A stretch of DNA of 64,000 nucleotides from a virus, in IMG/VR virus record IMGVR_UViG_3300009084_000003, positions 1 through 64,000 of that record. One strand, 5' to 3'. The position numbers and the translations under genes are program-made. Positions 14,599 through 21,207 of this stretch are shown here, piece after piece. Every line of letters starts with the position of its first letter. The stretch's first letter is position 1. The notes under the pieces are model-generated. The model did no database searches. It had not been told where the DNA came from and saw nothing but the letters and a program-made list of their open reading frames with translations.

Positions 14599-14787
14599 AT
14601 GGGCCTAATGCCCGACGTACACCGCGGAGCAACCCTCACCCGAGAGCAGTACGCCGCCCTCGAAGCAGCAGGGAAGCTGACTCGCCCGATCAACAGCCCC
14701 CCGATGGGCCGTCGCTCCAGCAAGGTCTCCTTCGTCCCCGACACCCCGACCAAAGGTCGCGACACGAAGTCCGGCAGGCTCTCATGA
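14599..14787 (+). CDS. Small hypothetical protein
   Basis: 62 residues, MGLMPDVHRGATLTREQYAA. AAAGGAG lies upstream. The N-terminal half resembles a short helix-forming region (LTREQYAALEAAGKL) and the C-terminal half is basic and disordered. First gene of the operon; not recognised. Confidence 0.6.
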   Translation: MGLMPDVHRGATLTREQYAALEAAGKLTRPINSPPMGRRSSKVSFVPDTPTKGRDTKSGRLS

Positions 14788-14903
14788 GGCCGATGGAGCG
14801 GATGCTCTACATCTTCATTGCCATGAATCTGGTCACCGACGATGTTTGGAAGGCTCTGGTTGTTTCCGTCCTTCTGGTGGCTGCCTTGCAGGTGGCACCA
14901 TGA
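14784..14903 (+). CDS. Membrane micropeptide
   Basis: 39 residues; MRPMERMLYIFIAMNLVTDD then a hydrophobic helix (ALVVSVLLVAALQVAP). Start and stop both lie in ATGA overlaps. Confidence 0.55.
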   Translation: MRPMERMLYIFIAMNLVTDDVWKALVVSVLLVAALQVAP

Positions 14904-15139
14904 CCGCCTTCCGTGATGCCATCTACCTCGCAGCGCGTGAAGGCATCGACGCGAACGGGCACTTTGACCGGGAAGTTGCTGACGTCGTGCTCGACATGCC
15001 CGAGATGCAGGCCATCAAGACAGCATTGCTGGACAGGTTCGCCCCACTCGCATGGTCCGATCCTCAGCCCGACGTCAGCGAGTGGGACATGCGCGTTGCT
15101 GGTCTACCCGATTCCATCATCGAGTGGGTGCTGTCGTGA
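14900..15139 (+). CDS. Small hypothetical protein
   Basis: 79 residues, MTAFRDAIYLAAREGIDANG. Amphipathic helices at both ends; acidic. ATGA start and GTGA end overlaps. Not recognised. Confidence 0.6.
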   Translation: MTAFRDAIYLAAREGIDANGHFDREVADVVLDMPEMQAIKTALLDRFAPLAWSDPQPDVSEWDMRVAGLPDSIIEWVLS

Positions 15140-15240
15140 CCGGCGGGCTGCTGCTGTTGGCGGTGGTGTTGATCGCTGGCCCACTGATCGTGTTCGTGGT
15201 GATCTGGCGCGACCAGAAGAACGAGCGGAGGCGTCCATGA
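15136..15240 (+). CDS. Membrane micropeptide
   Basis: 34 residues from GTG 15136. A single hydrophobic helix (LLLLAVVLIAGPLIVFVVIW) is followed by a basic tail (RDQKNERRRP), predicting a single-pass protein with a cytoplasmic C-terminus. Overlaps both neighbours by four bases. Confidence 0.55.
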   Translation: MTGGLLLLAVVLIAGPLIVFVVIWRDQKNERRRP

Positions 15241-15467
15241 GCATGACCGTGGAAATCAAGGTCAACGGCGAGCTGGTCCACCAGTTGTACATCGTGAACC
15301 GCGGTGAGAGCGACCGTGCCGACCTGATTCCCGACGAGCGCCTCTACCAATGGGAATGTGACCTAGGTACGGTCCAAGGCGTGGTCGCCCACCGTCGCAA
15401 CGATGGCGCTCTCGCCTTGGTGGCCGTAGTTGCTGGGCTCGCCCACCGCGCTATGGGGGGTTCATGA
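15237..15467 (+). CDS. Small hypothetical protein
   Basis: 76 residues, MSMTVEIKVNGELVHQLYIV, predicted beta-rich. Coupled by ATGA overlap on both sides. Not recognised. Confidence 0.6.
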   Translation: MSMTVEIKVNGELVHQLYIVNRGESDRADLIPDERLYQWECDLGTVQGVVAHRRNDGALALVAVVAGLAHRAMGGS

Positions 15468-15733
15468 CCTGCCTGGCCCGTTCCCGCTATCACCGCAAGT
15501 CAATGCCGCATTCGTTCACCTCGTCGCTGCGCGTCGGCGACCAACCCAAAGTGATGCACTGTTCCTGGTGCTGGAAGGAAGGAAAAATGAGTGACACAAG
15601 CGACCCGCCTATGGCGTCTCTCGTCGTCAAGCAGATTGTGCGGTTGTCCTGCACCGACTGTGGGCGTGAATTATCCTATGGCGGCGGCTTTTCCGGGCAA
15701 CGCTGCGCCGCCTGTTCTGGCGGCGACCTATGA
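15464..15733 (+). CDS. Small zinc-ribbon protein
   Basis: 89 residues. CSWCWKEG near residue 33 and CTDCGREL plus CAACSGGDL near the end give three CxxC pairs. An internal ATG at 15587 could start a shorter form holding only the C-terminal ribbon. ATGA start. Role unknown. Confidence 0.55.
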   Translation: MTCLARSRYHRKSMPHSFTSSLRVGDQPKVMHCSWCWKEGKMSDTSDPPMASLVVKQIVRLSCTDCGRELSYGGGFSGQRCAACSGGDL

Positions 15734-15900
15734 GCTGGCGGGGCATTGAATCATCCAGTGAATGGTGGGACCACCAGGCTCGGGTTCTCAAGCCGCCGAT
15801 GGCGATTGAGTATCCCGAAATGAAGGAATGGCGGCAGACGCAAATCGACGCCGGGGCGACCGTCCTGACGCAAGAAGAATGGAGAAAGATTCATGGGTGA
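15730..15900 (+). CDS. Small hypothetical protein
   Basis: 56 residues, MSWRGIESSSEWWDHQARVL, with EWRQTQIDAG and EEWRKIHG. Trp-rich and helical. ATGA start; its last codons overlap the next gene by eight bases. Confidence 0.55.
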   Translation: MSWRGIESSSEWWDHQARVLKPPMAIEYPEMKEWRQTQIDAGATVLTQEEWRKIHG

Positions 15901-16138
15901 CCGACCGAAATGGGCGAAAGCCATCAAGAACTTCGTCACCGACGAAGTGATCGACGAGAAATACAACTACCCGATGGATGGTTCCGATGACGAAATCTTG
16001 GACCGCATCGCTGGTGCCGTTCTTGCCGCTCTTTGGGCTGAATATGGGCACGAGTTCGTGCACGACCATTGTGGCATCCCCGAGCATCGCTTCTGCATTC
16101 ACTGCGATCAGCGGGCGACCAGTTTGGGCCTGTCATGA
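15893..16138 (+). CDS. Small hypothetical protein with CxHC-type motif
   Basis: 81 residues, MGDRPKWAKAIKNFVTDEV. The C-terminal part has HDHCGIPEHRFCIHCDQR, a His/Cys cluster that could bind zinc. Overlaps both neighbours. Confidence 0.55.
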   Translation: MGDRPKWAKAIKNFVTDEVIDEKYNYPMDGSDDEILDRIAGAVLAALWAEYGHEFVHDHCGIPEHRFCIHCDQRATSLGLS

Positions 16139-16359
16139 GCGCTGACGGGAAGCTGTACGGCAAGTACAACGTCTTCCGCCTCGACAGGGCGGAAGAAGAC
16201 TCAGAGTCAAAGCACTATTTGGGCTGCGCCTATTTCGTGCTCGACCTGGACCACGACCCCTACGCCGCCGCTGCTCTCTATGCGTATGCGAACGCGTGCA
16301 AAGACACCCACCCCATCCTCTCGGAAGAGTTGATGAGTAGAGCATTGGAGATGAAATGA
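16135..16359 (+). CDS. Small hypothetical protein
   Basis: 74 residues, MSADGKLYGKYNVFRLDRAE; resembles small phage proteins with a strand-helix pattern (LDLDHDPYAAAALYAYAN). ATGA overlaps at both ends. Confidence 0.55.
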   Translation: MSADGKLYGKYNVFRLDRAEEDSESKHYLGCAYFVLDLDHDPYAAAALYAYANACKDTHPILSEELMSRALEMK

Positions 16360-16700
16360 GCCACACTTCGGCCGCCCACTGGGGGGCCATCGACGCCGCG
16401 CACCTTGACCATCAACGAGCCTGGTCTCGCGAAACCTTCGGCCCTGGTGCTCGCCTGAATGGAGTACTCGATCACATCCGCAAAGAACTCAGCGAGATTG
16501 AGGCCGACCCCACCGATCTGGGTGAGTGGGTCGACGTCATCATTCTGGCGTTCGACGGCGCGTGGAGGGCGGGCTGGGAGCCGCAGGAGATCATCAACGC
16601 CATCAAGACAAAGCAGTTTGTGAATGAGCAGCGCACCTGGCCCGACTGGCGCACCATGTCACCCGACCAAGCGATCGAGCACGATCGGAGCGGGGAATGA
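16356..16700 (+). CDS. DUF550-type (MazG-like) nucleotide pyrophosphohydrolase
   Basis: 114 residues. RKELSEIEADPTDLGEWVD near residues 42-60 and FDGAWRAGWEPQEI, INAIKTKQF, WPDW follow the DUF550 pattern, a helical MazG-related fold with metal-binding acidic residues (ExxE and later D). Family members hydrolyse dATP/dGTP to the monophosphate and are common in phages. It may trim the host dNTP pool. ATGA overlaps bind it into the operon. Confidence 0.75.
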   Translation: MSHTSAAHWGAIDAAHLDHQRAWSRETFGPGARLNGVLDHIRKELSEIEADPTDLGEWVDVIILAFDGAWRAGWEPQEIINAIKTKQFVNEQRTWPDWRTMSPDQAIEHDRSGE

Positions 16701-16888
16701 CTTGGAGGGAACTACAGGAAGCGGTGGCGAATGAAGCTGCGCGCCTTGGCGTGTCACTCGACGACGTCGAAGTGTGGCTGAGCGATGACCCCTACTGCGT
16801 CCTCGCCGACGTAAGGGTCGACTTGTGTCGCAATGACTCTCCGCACACAAGGCGTCTGCGTCTCCCGCATATTGAGCTGCTGTCGTGA
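16697..16888 (+). CDS. Small hypothetical protein
   Basis: 63 residues, MTWRELQEAVANEAARLGVS; a helix followed by strands (DDVEVWLSDDPY). The style fits small phage proteins encoded beside nucleotide-metabolism genes. ATGA start, GTGA end. Confidence 0.55.
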   Translation: MTWRELQEAVANEAARLGVSLDDVEVWLSDDPYCVLADVRVDLCRNDSPHTRRLRLPHIELLS

Positions 16889-17151
16889 ACCTCAAAGTCT
16901 CTTGCACCGTTCGTAATCTTGACGCGGCCATTGAGGACGCTATGTCAAAGGCGTTGCAGTACTTCGGCCCAAACGTCGACGTGAACCTATTCATCGACCA
17001 AGCGCAACCTGGGCTGATGGCGATGGATGGCACGATCCTCTTGTTCGAGGTCGAGGTCACCGTCCAAGCCGTCTATACCGGGCGCTTGGCCACGGCACGC
17101 AACACCGGCCCCGCTATAGACCCAAACAACAAGGAGCAACACAATGACTGA
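16885..17151 (+). CDS. Small hypothetical protein
   Basis: 88 residues from GTG 16885, MNLKVSCTVRNLDAAIEDAM. Beta-alpha pattern with a disordered, polar C-terminus that carries the ribosome binding site (AAGGAG) of the next gene. Not recognised. Confidence 0.55.
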   Translation: MNLKVSCTVRNLDAAIEDAMSKALQYFGPNVDVNLFIDQAQPGLMAMDGTILLFEVEVTVQAVYTGRLATARNTGPAIDPNNKEQHND

Positions 17152-17779
17152 CAAGAACTACACCCACATCACTTTGGTCGTCGACCGTAGTGGTTCGATG
17201 TTCACAATTCGGGGTGATGCCGAGGGTGGCGTCAACTCGTTCATCGACGAGCAGAAAGCTGTTGAGGGGAAGGCCACGCTGGCGCTCTTTGAGTTCAACG
17301 AATGGGTGAAGGATTACTACCGCGAGTTGGTTGACATCGGCAGCGCCGAGAAGTACGCCCTCCACCCGACCGGCAACACCGCACTTTACGACGCCATCGG
17401 CACTGCGATTGTTGCCACCGGCATCCAACTGAAAGCGCTGAAGCCCATGAACCGCCCGGCAAAGGTGGTGTTCGTGATTGTGACTGATGGTGCAGAGAAC
17501 GCGTCGAGGGAGTACACCCACCGGCAGGTCGCCGCGATGATCGCCCACCAGAAGGCCGAGTACTCGTGGGAGTTCATCTTCCTCGCAGCGAACCTCGACG
17601 CGGCAAAGGTTGGTGCGGCCATGAACATCACCAACAACACCCAGTTCGCCGCGACGTCAAGGGGTGTGGCGGGCACTTATGGGGCGATGTCGTCGACCGT
17701 GTCGGCTTACCGCGGGGCCGACACCTCAGTGATTCCTCAAATGCCTACGGGTGTCGACGCTGACGGCAATCCGCAGTAG
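17144..17779 (+). CDS. von Willebrand factor A (VWA) domain protein
   Basis: 211 residues. The MIDAS motif DRSGSM lies at residues 11-16, TGNTALYDAI supplies the conserved Thr near residue 70, and VIVTDGAENAS the conserved Asp near residue 110. This Rossmann-like fold binds a divalent metal and mediates protein contacts. No AAA+ or other typical partner is nearby. AAGGAG lies upstream of the ATG, which overlaps the previous gene. Last gene of the operon. Confidence 0.85.
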   Translation: MTDKNYTHITLVVDRSGSMFTIRGDAEGGVNSFIDEQKAVEGKATLALFEFNEWVKDYYRELVDIGSAEKYALHPTGNTALYDAIGTAIVATGIQLKALKPMNRPAKVVFVIVTDGAENASREYTHRQVAAMIAHQKAEYSWEFIFLAANLDAAKVGAAMNITNNTQFAATSRGVAGTYGAMSSTVSAYRGADTSVIPQMPTGVDADGNPQ

Positions 17780-17837
17780 GGTTCAATCACCCACAGACGA
17801 CGCCTACGAGGGCTAGACCCCGAGCGTCGACCATCAG

Positions 17838-17893
17838 CCACCCCAGGTGCCAATTCGGATGCCGGGAAAGCGATGAAGTGACACCTGGGGTGG
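17838..17893 (+). terminator. 12-bp hairpin after the VWA gene
   Basis: CCACCCCAGGTG pairs exactly with CACCTGGGGTGG around 32 bases. A second small hairpin (ATGACC, loop TGGA, GGTCAT) just downstream overlaps the ribosome binding site of the next gene and could occlude it. Confidence 0.6.
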
Positions 17894-17916
17894 CCCCTAA
17901 TGACCTGGAGGTCATC

Positions 17917-18609
17917 TTGAATACTACGAAACGATTGGCCCGCGTTCTGACGGTTGTCATTACGAGTGTGTTGCTCTTGGGTTGTACCCCCGAGCAGCTG
18001 AAGACATACCAAGCCGTCACTGGCGACATTCTCTCCCCTCAGCGGGAGGTGGAGTTGTTGGCCCTTGACGATCATCCGATGAAGCTGAGCGACGGCTCGG
18101 TCATCGAGCTGAACGGCTCGGTCACCCCCCCGACGCCGTGCGACGTGGAGAAGGGGCGCATCAACTCGCTCACCTACAACTACGACGACCCCACTCCGGC
18201 GATGGACGCCGCCCGAACGGTAGCTCGTTGCCGAGGGTGGAACCAGGCTCAGATCGACTCATGGCAGATCGCCCTACAGGACATCATGCGCTTTGAGTCG
18301 GGCTTCTGCCCTAACGTCCTCAACGGTGCTCGCATGGCGGGCAACGGGGCGGGCTGCGTGTTGTCGCGTCAGGGCCGCAAGGGCGACTCTGGTTTCGGGC
18401 AGTTGATCTCGATTCACTACCGCCCCGGCGCTTGGCTTTGCTCTCAGGAGGGCCTGTGCTCGAAGTGGGACGTCATTGCCACCCCGTGGTCGTCGATGAC
18501 CGCCTTGGTGGCGATGATCGAGCGCTCGGGTACTGCTGGGTACTGCTACAACTCGGGGGCTCGCCGCCTCCACCGGGCCACTTGCAACAACCCTGGCCTG
18601 GATGTGTAA
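17917..18609 (+). CDS. Putative lipoprotein with lysozyme/transglycosylase-like domain
   Basis: 230 residues from TTG 17917, five bases after GGAGG. Residues 1-22 form a signal peptide with lipobox LLLGC, so Cys23 would be lipidated and the protein placed on the outside of the membrane. The C-terminal 130 residues contain RFESGF, GDSGFGQLI and SMTALVAMIERSG, the pattern of a soluble lytic transglycosylase with the Glu as catalytic acid, and paired Cys residues. It might cleave peptidoglycan or act at the cell surface during infection. A hairpin overlaps its translation start. Confidence 0.6.
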   Translation: MNTTKRLARVLTVVITSVLLLGCTPEQLKTYQAVTGDILSPQREVELLALDDHPMKLSDGSVIELNGSVTPPTPCDVEKGRINSLTYNYDDPTPAMDAARTVARCRGWNQAQIDSWQIALQDIMRFESGFCPNVLNGARMAGNGAGCVLSRQGRKGDSGFGQLISIHYRPGAWLCSQEGLCSKWDVIATPWSSMTALVAMIERSGTAGYCYNSGARRLHRATCNNPGLDV

Positions 18610-18614
18610 TACAC
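18604..18614 (+). promoter_or_regulatory. GTGTAATACAC element, copy 5 (11-bp palindrome)
   Basis: Elongated version of the GTGTTACAC element, overlapping the stop codon of the previous gene. TTGCAA lies 17 bases before TGTAAT. Likely promoter of the genes 18676-19273. Confidence 0.5.
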
Positions 18615-18675
18615 TCTGATCTGCCGGGGCGTGGACTCGTCCCCCACGCCCCGGCACCCACCCGAAAGGAAGCCA

Positions 18676-18822
18676 GTGACCCGACCAAAGAACAGCGTGT
18701 GGTGGACCGTGCAGTGCTCTACTGAGGAGCGCGATGCCGTCGACGAGGCGGCCGAACAGGCGAGCATGAACCGCAACGCCTTCGTGCGGGCCTGGATCGC
18801 CTCCTTGATGGGCAAGAAGTGA
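18676..18822 (+). CDS. Ribbon-helix-helix protein
   Basis: 48 residues from GTG 18676, with AAAGGAAG upstream. The pattern of a strand (VWWTVQCS) followed by two helices (EERDAVDEAAEQAS and NRNAFVRAWIASLM) fits a CopG/Arc-type DNA-binding dimer. Likely a transcription regulator. GTGA overlap couples it to the next gene. Confidence 0.6.
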   Translation: MTRPKNSVWWTVQCSTEERDAVDEAAEQASMNRNAFVRAWIASLMGKK

Positions 18823-19064
18823 GCGGGCAAGGCAAGCAGAAGGCTCTCGCTCGCAGGCTTGAGTCTCAACTAAAGGTTGAGGGTTTGGAGCCATCGGTGA
18901 ACTTCGGCTGCTCCTGTCGCACTCTTCAATGCGAGCCTCGCGTTGGTATCGGCGCTCCCATCCTGCGCATCCCGCTCCCCGACTGCGTCATCCATTTCCC
19001 GCGCAAGTCGTGGTCGCAGATGACCGGGGCCGAGCTGCTCAAGTCGCTGACTCTCCCGTCATGA
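18819..19064 (+). CDS. Small hypothetical protein
   Basis: 81 residues from GTG 18819. A basic N-terminus (KQKALARRLESQLK), then CSCRTLQC with alternating Cys residues and a Pro-rich beta region. Not recognised. Confidence 0.5.
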   Translation: MSGQGKQKALARRLESQLKVEGLEPSVNFGCSCRTLQCEPRVGIGAPILRIPLPDCVIHFPRKSWSQMTGAELLKSLTLPS

Positions 19065-19273
19065 CGATGGTCAGCCAGCATGGCCTCGCCGCATACAACA
19101 AGGGGCATCGCTGCGACGACTGCAAGGCCGCCAAGCGCGCCAAGAGCGCGCTGCTCCGCTCGCGGCACTACATGCAGCGCGAGCGGGTCGAAGGCGACCA
19201 CATGTGCGCTTTCTGTTGCTGCTGGTTCCACCCCAAAGGCATCAACCGGCACGAGCAGGCTTGCCAGGGGTAG
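19061..19273 (+). CDS. Small zinc-finger protein
   Basis: 70 residues. CDDCKAAKRAK near residue 18 and CAFCCCWFHPKGINRHEQAC near the end give a Cys4 or Cys2His2-type site with basic residues between, suggesting nucleic-acid binding. ATGA-coupled. Related in style to phage WhiB-neighbour fingers; no name given. Confidence 0.55.
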   Translation: MTMVSQHGLAAYNKGHRCDDCKAAKRAKSALLRSRHYMQRERVEGDHMCAFCCCWFHPKGINRHEQACQG

Positions 19274-19289
19274 ACCGACCGGCCAGCGT

Positions 19290-19302
19290 GACGTAGTATG
19301 TC
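19290..19302 (+). promoter_or_regulatory. Leaderless promoter with GACGTAGTATGTC element
   Basis: The hexamer TAGTAT at 19294-19299 ends six bases before ATG 19306, placing the start codon at the expected transcription start. No ribosome binding site lies between. Confidence 0.75.
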
Positions 19303-19305
19303 TAC

Positions 19306-19458
19306 ATGGCTGCTGGTCGACCCGTTTCTTTCTGGCTCAGGAATGAAGACATTGACGCGCTCGACGCTGCGGCGGAGGAGCGGGGAGAGACGCGCTCCCA
19401 GCTCGTCGTGGGTCTCATTCGCGACGAAGTGTCGCCCCCTGGGCCTGGCGCTCAATAA
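19306..19458 (+). CDS. Ribbon-helix-helix protein, leaderless
   Basis: 50 residues, MAAGRPVSFWLRNEDIDALD, followed by EERGETRSQLVVGLIRDEV. Strand plus two helices match CopG/Arc-type regulators. Start codon fixed by the promoter spacing. Its last 44 bases overlap the convergent gene at 19415-19681. Confidence 0.7.
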   Translation: MAAGRPVSFWLRNEDIDALDAAAEERGETRSQLVVGLIRDEVSPPGPGAQ

Positions 19459-19681
19459 CTGCCTGTACCTCGGGCTGACAGATGAGCCAGCGCAGGGCCA
19501 CGGAGCCCTTGCCGTCAGGGAACGACTCGAAGAACGGCAACAGCGCCAGGTACTCGCTCGGGGGCAGCCTGAACGCCACCGTGTGTGTCAGTCGCTCTCC
19601 CGTAGCTGCGACATAGAACGTGTTGTCGTTCAGTTCGGCGACGGTGAATCCTGGTGGCACGGTGATCTTGACGGTGGTCAT
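19415..19681 (-). CDS. Hypothetical beta-rich protein, leaderless
   Basis: 88 residues, MTTVKITVPPGFTVAELNDN. Strand-rich N-terminus then helices. On the minus strand TATGGT ends six bases before the ATG, so it is probably leaderless. It is alone on this strand between rightward genes, with repeated CGCAAACGG elements upstream. Function unknown. Confidence 0.6.
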   Translation of the reverse strand: MTTVKITVPPGFTVAELNDNTFYVAATGERLTHTVAFRLPPSEYLALLPFFESFPDGKGSVALRWLICQPEVQAVIERQAQGATLRRE

Positions 19682-19687
19682 GGGGCG

Positions 19688-19720
19688 ACCATACACCAAC
19701 CGCAAACGGTACGCAAACGG
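19688..19720 (-). promoter_or_regulatory. Promoter with two direct operator-like repeats
   Basis: TATGGT at 19688-19693 (minus strand) is the -10. Upstream CGCAAACGG (plus-strand reading) occurs at 19701-19709 and 19712-19720, an 11-bp period equal to one helical turn. Related GTTTGC and GCAAAC sequences lie near 12545 and 55035. Confidence 0.55.
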
Positions 19721-19741
19721 CCCGTCAGCACCCCAAAACGT

Positions 19742-19781
19742 CACATCCCGCCGAACCCCTTGACAGGGCAGGCGGGATGTG
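19742..19781. terminator. 11-bp hairpin
   Basis: CACATCCCGCC pairs with GGCGGGATGTG around an 18-base loop that contains TTGACA. Located between the leftward gene at 19415-19681 and the replication operon; a terminator or operator. Confidence 0.5.
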
Positions 19782-19849
19782 GAAAGGTGGCAAGCGTCGA
19801 ACCGCCGAGGTCAGCCTAACACGCTCTCGGCCTCAATGAAAGAGTAGAC

Positions 19850-20830
19850 GTGGCAAATCCAGCATTCATTCGTGACGGCGAAGACTGGGACGATGGTTGG
19901 TCCCGCGCCCCGCATGGCCTGTGGACCCTCGACATCCCCAACGGGGCCAAAGTGCTACTCGGGTGGCTCCATTCGCACTCCGGCGCGTTCCTGAACGGCG
20001 TGACGGTGAACCAAGCACGCCGGGCTGTTGGGTCGTCCTCGATCAAGGTCTGGTTTGAGTCGCTAGAGGCTGCCGGGTTCATCGAGATCGCCCGCAAAGA
20101 CAACGGCACGCAGTCTCAGTTCACCCTCAAGATGGCCCCCTGGAAGGCCCTCATCGGCAGGCCGGACCGCGCCGAAATTAGCGCGGTAACCGCGCCGAAA
20201 TCGGCGCGCACAGAAGAACACCTAGAAGATCACTGTTCTTCTTCACTTCGTTCAGAAGAAGAACTCAACGCGGAAAGTCGCGTAGATACTCAAGAGCGCA
20301 TCACGCCAACGACGATCGCTCGGGAATACTGGGACTGGCACGTCGAGGATCGCGGCAAGCCACCCACCCAGACCTTCCTTGCCCTCCAGAGCATCGCGAA
20401 AGCACTCACGAAAGCTGGGTATCAACCCGATGAGATCATTGACGCGATGAAGGTCGCCAAGGTGATGACCGCCAAAGCCCTCACTGACGTTGCGGCCGAG
20501 CAGAAGCACAAGCGCGACGACACGCCGAACACGCAGGCGATCCCAGCAGCGATCGTCAGGGCGTTCGCGAAGTGTGAGTCGTGGTTCGAGCGGAGGGACT
20601 TGATGACCGGGGCGTCGCGGACACACTGGATGCGCCTGTGTGCTTCGCAGGTGAACTTCGGCTACGGGCCGGGTGAGACCATGTTGCGCATGGCGGTCGC
20701 GCTTCGCACCGGCAACGCGACCACCTTCGCTCTCAGTGATGCGAAGGTCGAGCGTTTCAACGGTGAACTCGCCGACTACCCCGACGCGATGGAACGGGCG
20801 TACGTCAACCAGGCTTGGAGCGCACGATGA
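19850..20830 (+). CDS. Winged-helix replication protein (helicase loader/initiator-like)
   Basis: 326 residues from GTG 19850. Residues 20-95 (LLGWLHSHSGAFLNGVTVNQ, then SLEAAGFIEI) form a winged helix-turn-helix like those of phage replication initiators. Residues 150-260 are helical and may bind the helicase. An Arg/Glu/Ser linker separates the two. It is directly upstream of, and coupled to, the release-factor-like gene and the replicative ATPase gene, which fits a DnaD- or gpO-like role at the origin. Confidence 0.6.
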   Translation: MANPAFIRDGEDWDDGWSRAPHGLWTLDIPNGAKVLLGWLHSHSGAFLNGVTVNQARRAVGSSSIKVWFESLEAAGFIEIARKDNGTQSQFTLKMAPWKALIGRPDRAEISAVTAPKSARTEEHLEDHCSSSLRSEEELNAESRVDTQERITPTTIAREYWDWHVEDRGKPPTQTFLALQSIAKALTKAGYQPDEIIDAMKVAKVMTAKALTDVAAEQKHKRDDTPNTQAIPAAIVRAFAKCESWFERRDLMTGASRTHWMRLCASQVNFGYGPGETMLRMAVALRTGNATTFALSDAKVERFNGELADYPDAMERAYVNQAWSAR

Positions 20831-21207
20831 GCGACCGGGAACTCCTCATGCGTATCACCGCCAAGGATTTCGAGATCACCGCCATCCGCGGTTCGGGGCC
20901 GGGAGGACAACACCGCAACAAGGTGTCGTCGGGCCAGCGGTTCAAGCACAAGGCGTCGGGCGCTGTCGGGGAAGCCACCGACGACCGTAGTCAACTCGCC
21001 AACAAGCAGCAGGCGTTCAGGCGCTGCGTTGCTACCAAAGAGTTCCAGGCGTGGTTTCGTATCGCCGTTGCTGAGGCGCAGGGTCGCCCGAGCACCGAGT
21101 CGCTGGTTACTGCCGCGATGAAGCCGGGCAACATCGACACCCAGATTCTGGTCGACGATCGTTGGGTCACCATCGACCCCTCCCTGCTCGAAGGCGACGA
21201 ATCGTGA
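20827..21207 (+). CDS. GGQ-domain release-factor-like protein (peptidyl-tRNA hydrolase)
   Basis: 126 residues. GSGPGGQHRNKVSS at 22-35 is the GGQ loop of class I release factors, which triggers peptidyl-tRNA hydrolysis in the ribosome. The codon-recognition domain is absent and the C-terminal basic tail of ArfB is replaced by an acidic end. Related stand-alone GGQ proteins occur in actinophages. ATGA start and GTGA end place it inside the replication operon. May rescue stalled ribosomes or alter termination. Confidence 0.8.
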   Translation: MSDRELLMRITAKDFEITAIRGSGPGGQHRNKVSSGQRFKHKASGAVGEATDDRSQLANKQQAFRRCVATKEFQAWFRIAVAEAQGRPSTESLVTAAMKPGNIDTQILVDDRWVTIDPSLLEGDES

